Assembly (NCBI RefSeq): GCF_026151205.1 | Contig: NC_087072.1 | Coordinates: 16,135,669 to 16,199,668 of the forward strand | DNA from: Bolinopsis microptera | Lineage: Eukaryota; Ctenophora; Tentaculata; Lobata; Bolinopsidae | DNA length: 64,000 bases | Direction of reading: 5' to 3' | Part shown: positions 56,242 through 64,000 of the stretch, piece by piece | Position numbering within the stretch: position 1 is the stretch's first letter | How the letters are laid out: every line of letters starts with the position of its first letter | Position numbers and translations under genes: made by a program | The notes under the pieces: generated by a model | The model's database searches: none | The model's input: the letters and a program-made list of their open reading frames with translations, nothing else | Told to the model about the DNA's origin: nothing

Positions 56242-57949
56242 TTAAACGATGACTATAAGTTATAACGTGAAATACTTTCCTACAATACTCGACTCAAACG
56301 CATGACTTGAAAAGAGATGAAAACTATTCAATATCGATTGATTCTTGATAAGAATAGCGTACAACTCATTGATGTGTTTCAAATGATGGAATATTCGAGA
56401 TGCACCCATACTGTTTGCACTTGGTACTATTGTCTAATGTCTAATTGTCCATAAACGTTTGCCTGCCCCTTATTATTTATCCAATCAAGACGATAGGTTT
56501 TATGTGACACTCCTAGTGCACGGTTTCACCAGGATAATGACTAAAGCGTTTATCCACTTTCTTTAGAGCCTTCCAAATTGTTTAAGTTATTGTTTAAGTT
56601 ATTGTTTAAGTTATTAACCTGTTTATGTTCGAATTATCATAAATTCACATAACGTATCAATATGGGATAGTGAATATCAATATCAGTGGTCACTGGTCGA
56701 AACAATTGAAATATTGTAATTAAACATAATTTAAGGAAAAAGAGATTCTAGAGAAGAGAGATTCTTTCGAAAGAAATATAAATTGTGACAGAGTGGCACA
56801 ATTATAACGATAATGGTATTAAAGAGTGGAAACTGCACCATACAACTTTAGGGCAGACGTTTGTCACACGAATCTCACAGTTGATAGGTGAAAATTCTGT
56901 TTTTCCTTCACTAGCGAGCTCAACAAATGAAACAAGCAGTTCTCAATCTCACAGTATTCGTGAATCAAGGGTTGTCGTGTGTCCACTATCCGTAACATTT
57001 TAGTGGTAGCACCACTATATTCAGTGCATACTGTGAACATAGTACTATTAACTTATTAACTATTAACTATATTATATTGATATCGATTATCGATCCAAAT
57101 AACTAAATATCGTAGCACAGCTTTACCGGGGTTTTACAGAACCCTAAATGTTTTATAAATACCCTTGCAGGTATAATACACGTATTTACACTCAGCTCTT
57201 AGTCTTGAGTTGAATCAATATCAGATTGGGGCTGCGATTATAAAATACAATAATTTTTTCCGGTCTCTGATTGAAAAAATGTGTAATGTGATACGTGTAG
57301 ATCATACAATATATTGTGCAATATATAGTGCGCAACTGTTATCTTACTATATATAAAGCGAGACGATATATATATATATATCTGTGCCATTTTACTGACA
57401 CCACGGCATCAACTTTAACGCGACTTTCCGCAAAAACCGTAAAAGATATACAACTGAAACTTTTTTGACTGGGTCAAATGCTTTTATGCTTTTCAAATCA
57501 GCATGAAAAAATAAAAAATTGGCCAAGGAATAAGAGTTTTAGAGCCCAAAATTTGGACCCGCAAGTGGTGTCAAAAACGCGAATTAAATAGGTAATAATT
57601 ATTTTAGTCTCTTGAGTCTTGACACCATTTTAGGATTATACGGGTTCCTGCTAGTTTGTTATAATGCCCTCAGGGACGTTATATGTGATAATGTGTCATG
57701 AGGGTGAAAAGTGATAACGCTAAATTTTTCTCAGGGAGCATTATCAAAACAGGTATAGGAACAGCGAGAGACCACTTTCATTTCTCGGGCCGCGCAAACC
57801 CCCTCACTACGTTCGGGTATTATCTGTATCATGCGCGGCCCTCAGAGCGCGAGAGCATTATTGCGTTATGATTAACTTCCCGCACTGCTCATCAATAGTC
57901 ACATGGATCTGAGAATATTCCCGTAGACACGTCTTCCGCCCGAAGTTTG
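56242..57949. other. Intergenic region with minor repeats
   Basis: Includes a 12-bp tandem repeat TTGTTTAAGTTA (about 56578-56615), a TA repeat near 57367-57382, and a GC-rich inverted pair GGGCCGCGCA / TGCGCGGCCC (about 57788-57842). No gene recognised. Confidence 0.5.
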
Positions 57950-58560
57950 AGACCTGGAACGGCTCAAGGGACCCCTCAGAAACAAATTTGGCTTGGGTAA
58001 ACTTTCTGAATATGGGGCAGTTTTGTGCAATTGAACACGCCCTTTTTTGGTGCTTTCGCGATATCTAAACCCACATATTTCCACTTCTGATTAAGATTGG
58101 AGAAAGGAGATCAACTTGGGTATGAAAATGGTCAGAATCATCACATTTAGGAGGGTAGAACATGGTTTCAAAGTCTTCACACTTAAGGTTGATGAGTTAT
58201 ATGACCACACCCTTTTGCGGTCTCGCGAGTAACAATTATCACACTTATTTCAGGATATCTCAGCTTCTAATTGGAGCTAACTGCTCATCTTGGGCATTAA
58301 AATGGTCAGAATCATCACATTGACTGGGGTAGAGTATGGTTTTAAAGTCTACAGACTTCAGGTTGTTGAGTTGTTAGGTCAAACCCTATTTTTACGCTCT
58401 CGCAAGTCGCAATTAATGTACTTATCACAACATATCTCAGCTTCTGATGGGAGCTAAGCGCTCAATTTGGGCATTCAAATTGTCAGAATCATCACATGGA
58501 GTGGGGTAGAGTATGGTTGTAAAGTCTACAGACTTCAGGTTGTTAAGTTATTTGGTAATA
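57950..58560. repeat. Diverged tandem repeat of about 176 bp, three to four copies
   Basis: The phrase TCAGAATCATCACAT starts at about 58131, 58307 and 58483. Each is followed by GGGTAGA(G/A)(T/C)ATGGTT, AAAGTCT(A/T)CA and AGGTTG(T/A)TGAGTT, and preceded by ATATCTCAGCTTCTGAT-type and GGGCATT-type words. An older, more diverged unit precedes them (about 57950-58130). Confidence 0.85.
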
Positions 58561-58824
58561 ACTCATACCCCATTTTTACGCTTGTATACAAGCACCATAT
58601 ACATTGTACAGTGTACAAGCACTAACTATTGGCAAACAATAAGTACGAACATAAAACTTATAGAGAAAGTTCTGACTAAGCACTTACCTATGGGTAAGAT
58701 AATACACGTTCAGCCATTACGCTTATACTTTATATTGTGAATGTGATCTAAGCCCATACACTGCACTATTAAGGACAATGGAGTTGAAAGGATATGAATA
58801 CGGATAGGTAGCGATGCTAAGAGT

Positions 58825-59067
58825 ATGTTAATCTCAATATATCACCTATATAACAGGATGCCCCGACCATTGGTAAAAGTTTTACTTGCAGCCCATATTG
58901 GCACAGGATGTGACACTCCGTCAAGAATAGGTACCAAATTTGCGTCATTGAATGCTATTCCTGAAATGTACCTTGAAGGCTTTGATAAAGAAGAACTTGA
59001 TGAAGCACAGGTCAAGAAATGCAAGGAATACTTGGTGAAAGTTTTCAAAGATATTATACATACTTAG
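58825..59067 (+). pseudogene. Fragment of a transposon-associated ORF (TGCDT motif)
   Basis: An 80-codon plus-strand frame containing LLAAHIGTGCDTPSRIGTKF and CKEYLVKVFKDI. The pattern HxxTGCDxTSxxGTK followed by an EYLVKVL-type segment occurs in long ORFs linked to mobile elements in marine invertebrate genomes. Only this short piece remains. The assignment is from remembered pattern; function unknown. Confidence 0.45.
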
Positions 59068-60529
59068 TGTTGTCACTTTTTTACACTAGACACTTCCCTT
59101 TTTTACACTACACTTCCCCAAATTATCTTCTCAAAATCTTCTTTTTTCCTAACATTTTCCCATCAGTCTTCACATAGTACATTTCCAAAGGCAAAACAGG
59201 GGTAAAACATATCTTTGGTGAGAAAGAAATGTCACTTTTTTACACTTGTTTAGGCTTTTTTAAGCTATTTTACATTAAACTTTTGCCTTTTTTATGTATG
59301 GTGTAAAAAAGTGTGGAGAACCCCCCCCCCTGTCATGTCCTGTGGTGTTCTTGCTATTAATATTACACCACTGTCGAATGTCGATGGTTTGCGTATTTTG
59401 ATTGGATTACAGCTATACTAAGATCACCGCTGATGTCCGATTCAATCTGACAACACTACAGTCCTTCAACCTTTATCAATAAATAACGTGTCATAATATT
59501 GAATCAAGATACGTAAATATATCCACCACGTGACATGACCATATTTGGTGATCACGTGCTCTGATATAGAGTACAGAACAATTAAATCACGGAGAAGTTT
59601 TGTCGTCAATAGTACACAACAAGCTCCAACAACACCACGTGATATACTTGCTAGATGACTGCATAATAAAACACATTTTACACAGGTGCACACCAGAGCT
59701 TGTCGTACTTTCTGTCGTAGTGTGTTTTAATCACTTTATTAGTCTGTAAAGAGTATATTTTGATCTCTAACATGAGGATACCCAGCTGGTGGTTACTTTT
59801 CGTGGTAATGTTTAGTGTTCTGCATGTTATTGTAACGTATCTTTCGATTGTCAGTATTAACATGCTTAAAATGTACCAGCTTTGCAGGTTGTTTGGCATT
59901 AACTTTCCAATAGGTGTGCAATTTGAATTCGAGTTGTAATTTGTGGATTTTGTTCTTCTATTAACTTTTCTTAAACTTGGAGTTCAGTCACGAGTCGTTT
60001 GTCATTGAAAACAAAATGTTCAATATGAGCCAACAGATATATGTACTATGTAGCCGGTAGATGTGATCTAGCTGAAGATGACAGCTCAGTCCTTTCAGGT
60101 CCTGATTTGCAGTTGTTCCAGTTATGATGTTTGTCGGACTACTGCTTATCTCAGACATTAGTTAGTAAATTTATTTTAATAATCATTCAGTTACCACCGG
60201 AGTTTGCTTATTACATTCATTACAAATCGATCGTAGTTCAAAAGTTCGCAATGCTGATTTGATTATTTCGTTTGAAAAATTATCTTCAGGAATATTGAAT
60301 TGTGGAAGCTTGGAATAAGAAGTGCCATTAACACTGATTAACTTCAACAAACAAATTGTTGTGTTGAACATGAGGAAGTGTACTTATTCACCTATTTTCA
60401 GTTGTCCAGACAGATTTGAGTGTTGTGGAGAAGACGGGATACACTGCTGTGTTATTGATAACACCCTCAAGTAGTGAGTTTTACAACTTCTTTACGTGGG
60501 GGAGTCATTGAATTTAGTGTTTGTGACAC
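59068..60529. other. Intergenic region, no gene recognised
   Basis: Contains several TTTTTTACACT words (59079-59300) that look like a decayed simple repeat. No supported coding sequence. Confidence 0.5.
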
Positions 60530-60533
60530 TTAA

Positions 60534-61438
60534 GGGGGGGGGGGGGGGGGGGGCAATGTGTATTTTTTTGTGAAACTTGAATTCGAGATAGCAGTTGGCC
60601 AACAAACTAGGACCAGTGACCAAACGGTGCGCGCAGGGCAGCCACGCCCATATTTGGTCCAAATTAGGCCCAATTTAGCCAAATACCCTGAACATGCCCA
60701 AAATCCAGGTTTATGGTGCTCTACTTGTAGCTAGTGGTCTCCTAAACTCGTATATGAAATTTCATCAAGATTGGACAAAAAATGACTGAGTTATGAGCCA
60801 AAAACCATATGCCCATATTTGGGCATATGCACCAAATTTGGCAGATTTCGTCCCATAAATTGGTCAAATATCAATATTTTTGGATGAGACTAACTTTATA
60901 TGAAAGGTAGGCCTAATCTACATATTCTCTGTAAATTATAGCTTTATATCTGTTTAAATGTGGATATACTAATATCTTAATATAAGGCGAAAATACCCCA
61001 AAAATGAACAAAATTGCCCGTATCTTCGTTCGCGATATTCGCGGAACTGATTTCATCAATTTGGAAAATAACTCAATCAGTTTTCAAAATTTTTGCATGA
61101 AATTTTCGGAATCGACTCTAAATCGCATTTCGACCTTATTCTAGCAAGCCGATTTTTAATTTAGGCCTCCAAAATAATTTGGCGGCCTAATTCTGAATTT
61201 TGCAGTGCAAATTTTGGAATTTGGCCGCCAAATTTTTACGAGCACCATAAACCAGGGTTTTGGGCATGTTCAGGGTATTTGGCTAAATTGGGCCTAATTT
61301 TGACCAAATATGGGCGTGGCTGCCCCGCGGGCACCGTTTGGCGGTTAGGGTCCGGGACCCCCTCAAAAGTTTGGGCACTGATCCTTGTTTGTTGGTCAAA
61401 AAATACCCATTGGCTGCCCCCCCCCCCCCCCCCCCCCC
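60534..61438. mobile_element. Fold-back element, copy 2, with poly-G/poly-C ends and TTAA target duplication
   Basis: TTAA at 60530-60533 and 61439-61442. The left end is a G run followed by CAATGTGTATTTTTTTGTG; the right end reads CAAAAAATACCCATTGGCTG and a C run. The interior shares long stretches with 54096-55108 (GCCCATATTTGGTCCAAATT, TCTCCTAAACTCGTATATGA, GCCCGTATCTTCGTTCGCG). No transposase. This copy keeps both ends, so it defines the family limits. Confidence 0.9.
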
Positions 61439-61442
61439 TTAA

Positions 61443-63340
61443 ATTGTAGGTTTATAAACTACCAAGACGCGCGCCGAGTTGGACTCGTCGACGGTCTTGG
61501 AACATAATATATATATTTGGAACAAATATTTTACGAGTATCACCCGTTAACACTTAAACCGACCAATTTATCAAACTTAGAGGGAACTTAGAGTTTAAGC
61601 ATTTAAAATAAATAAGTGAGAGCACTTTGTAATTGCCAAGAATATGTATCAACCTTTCAAGATGGTCAAGAATTTCAACAACTTAAAATGTATGCAGTGT
61701 CAGGGTTCACAAACAGTCATTTGAAACTACAAGTTTAGTTAAGGTTACAAGTGCTCTCACTAATTTAAATGGTTACTCTCTAAGTTTGGTAAATTCATCG
61801 GTTTTACTCAAAGTTGAATTTGTAGAAGCTAGGCCATTATAAATTAACCAATGAATTGAACATGTTGATTTTTAAATTGACTCATAACCAAATAAGGGCC
61901 CTCTAATATGTAAACCCTCTCCTACTGCAGTCAACTATAAATGTTTTACCGCTATATTTCTTAACTACTGTACTGTATTTTTCTGCTGCCGGCAAAATCC
62001 CATTCAGGAATTTCCCCTAAATATGATAATAGTATCTCGTTAATTCACCATTAAGTATTTCGCAGTCTCTTGATTGATAAAACACTGCAGCAAGAAGAAG
62101 AATGACTAGTTTACACGATGACCTGTCACCTTTGTGGTGATCGTAAATAGATCTCAAATAATTCGAAAACTTTCATTTTCACTGCCACTCGAAGTTTCTG
62201 AGTTAACATATCATACGAGCCTTACTTAATGAGTACAGCCAACTCTAACGAGGAACTTAAAGATATATCTTCTCTTAATCGCGTCAAAGGCTGAACTCAC
62301 GTCAATTCTTATTTTGAGAACTCCCATTCTCTGTTCTTGTCTACGGAAACCGTTCGATGCTTATTAAAATCAAATCTGCGCAATTTCTACCATTTGTATA
62401 GGCAGTCATGATGCGATCTCTGCACTAATAATGACATTTTCAAGTGACAGTTTCTTCAAAACTCATCACGTGATACGTCAGTCGGGGTCTCAAGAGGTTA
62501 AACCCAATCAATTGTACTTGGCTTGTATAAGTACTAAGTGTGATTCAAGGTATTCCTACGAAACACATTTCATTACTACTATGACGTCATATGATGTAGA
62601 CCTATGAAATTAAGAAAAGTGATTTAGCTTGATAATCTGAAGTCTAGACACACGATCTTAGTTACGTTTTGAGCTTTCATGATCAGGCTGACAAGCAAGT
62701 AATAATATATAACGAGTATAAGCGAGTAATAATAATATAATAACGGTCAACAGAACCTTTGCGAGCGAGCAATTTTCTCATAGCAAGTATCGAGAGGCTA
62801 GATTGTCTGACTTCATGCTATCCCCCTTTTGCCGTTTGATCCCCTTATATTGGCAGTTTGATCTCGGACGATCACGGACGACGATTTTAATTCGATTTAA
62901 GATCGTCAATCATCAGGCTGAATCCAGACTCAGCCGGATACAGCGGAGTCTCGGTCAACATTACGACACTGGTTTTAGAGAAGAGTTCTCTGACAGGAGC
63001 ACACATTTGACTACTTCTAGTGGATGTCACCCCTGCAGATTTCGTCGATTTCAGGTGCCGTCGGCACCATAAAAATTAAAAGCAAACATAAATTTTTTCC
63101 CCTAAAATCGAACGCTTTCTGCGCAAAAAATTGACCTCAACAGAAAAAATTAAACATGGCTTCAAATCCAAATTTGAACCAGAGATTTTTCACTTCCTCT
63201 CGATAAACTTAATTTTCAACCCAAAATAAAGTCTCAAAGGGGTAAATTACTCAGGTCAGGATTGTAGGCAATGATTATGCCAAACCATACATTTTTGTAA
63301 ATTCATTAAACTTTCAATTTAGCCTAAAACACCCTATTTC
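61443..63340. other. Intergenic region, no gene recognised
   Basis: 1.9 kb of AT-rich DNA. It starts with the GC-rich 32-mer (61461-61492) shared inverted with 28813-28844. The ORF at 62803-63072 has no recognisable product. Confidence 0.5.
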
Positions 63341-63344
63341 GCAA

Positions 63345-63510
63345 AATTTTTCCGGGGGGCTGCGCCCCACTAGCCCCCGCCAATGTGGTCCGCCCTTTGC
63401 CTGGACCCCGCTGGGGGCCGCCCCCCAGACCCCTGCCACAGCTTGCAGCTTCGCTCGCCGACAGCCCCCCCCCCCCCCCCCCAAAGAAAAATCCTGGCTA
63501 CGTGCCTGAG
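63345..63510. repeat. GC-rich dispersed repeat end
   Basis: An abrupt GC-rich stretch in AT-rich DNA: GGGGGGCTGCGCCCCACTAG, CCCCGCTGGGGGCCGCCCCC, GCTTCGCTCGCCGACAGC, a long C run, then AAATCCTGGCTACGTGCCTG. The CTGGCTACG(T/C)GCCTG end is familiar from dispersed repeats of many marine invertebrates. No coding capacity. Confidence 0.6.
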
Positions 63511-64000
63511 CAAAATATAGGTTAAGGGCTTTTCAGATGATTTGGCTCCTCAACAGATACCGACGTACATAGCGGTCAATATGTAGTTTAGGTTTACCTG
63601 GCCCGTAGGTTACGAATGTGCCCGAGGAGGAAAAAAAAGCAAACTTAAGAAAATTTCTCGGGAACTTAAAAGTTCACCTCAAAACGAAATCTGCACCTAT
63701 GGTGGATGTAATGGTTTTACTGAGATGATCTGCTCCAGCGATTGCAATATCACTCAGTGGTCTTGTAATGTTTCTAAATGTAGTATTGACAGACCTGAGG
63801 TTTAATCTGAGGTGTTAAGCACGGAGCAAAATAAAGTTAACAGGATCAGAGACTGAATCTCTTGGGAAGCGGAGGAGATATATTGGAGGCTCCAGTTCTA
63901 ATATTACCCGTTACGTCTATGTAGGAAAGCTGCTTAAGTTGCTTACATTAAGTTGTATTACTTAACCATTTAAACGTGGATTCAAGAGTGTCATTAACCT
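63511..64000. other. Right edge, no gene recognised
   Basis: AT-rich DNA with no supported feature. Confidence 0.5.

Noticed and set aside
62803-63072. 89-codon ORF as a gene
   Set aside because: No recognisable domain and no splice or conservation evidence in a repeat-rich region.

Overview
This is a eukaryotic, almost certainly animal, genome window. It has AT-rich intergenic DNA, genes split by short GT-AG introns, motile-cilium genes and a dense load of decayed eukaryotic transposons (LINE, hAT, Penelope-like and TTAA-flanked elements). The repertoire suits an aquatic invertebrate, possibly a cnidarian or another early-branching metazoan. That placement is a weak inference, because no gene here is diagnostic of a phylum.

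Layout. Bases 1-10020 are visibly error-rich, with inflated homopolymers and broken frames. Bases 10020-11334 look normal and are followed by exactly 100 N (11335-11434). Bases 1 to about 4890 are a noisy inverted copy of 15330-11435, so the left contig appears to be placed backwards and to overlap the right contig. Right of the gap, on the minus strand, come ODAD4/TTC25 (outer-dynein-arm docking; its 3' exons are lost at the gap but one survives in the noisy copy), a Piercer-of-microtubule-wall gene, a MOSC/mARC-type molybdoenzyme gene and CFAP20. Three of these four genes are ciliary.

Bases 18.7-34 kb are mostly repeats: a GGGTCA telomere-like array, a tandem duplication that copies the last exon of an unrecognised minus-strand gene, a TTAA-type MITE, a 233-bp satellite array split by a 5'-truncated LINE, a hAT transposase relic split by a hairpin, and a Penelope-like reverse transcriptase relic.

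A complete RAD50 gene (plus strand, 34081-44812, about 23 exons, about 1321 codons by my splice reading) follows. Its exon 2 sits between two TTAA-bounded elements, one of which is a nearly perfect 1.4-kb palindrome. Next are a C2H2 zinc-finger gene of about 1047 aa (minus, five exons, one apparent frameshift) and an intronless class A GPCR (minus). The last 11 kb hold only repeats: a LINE tail, two related fold-back elements, several tandem arrays and a transposon-associated ORF fragment.

I see no prokaryote-like system, CRISPR array or toxin. The most notable items are the palindrome in RAD50, whose product acts on hairpin DNA, the assembly misjoin, and the ciliary gene cluster.
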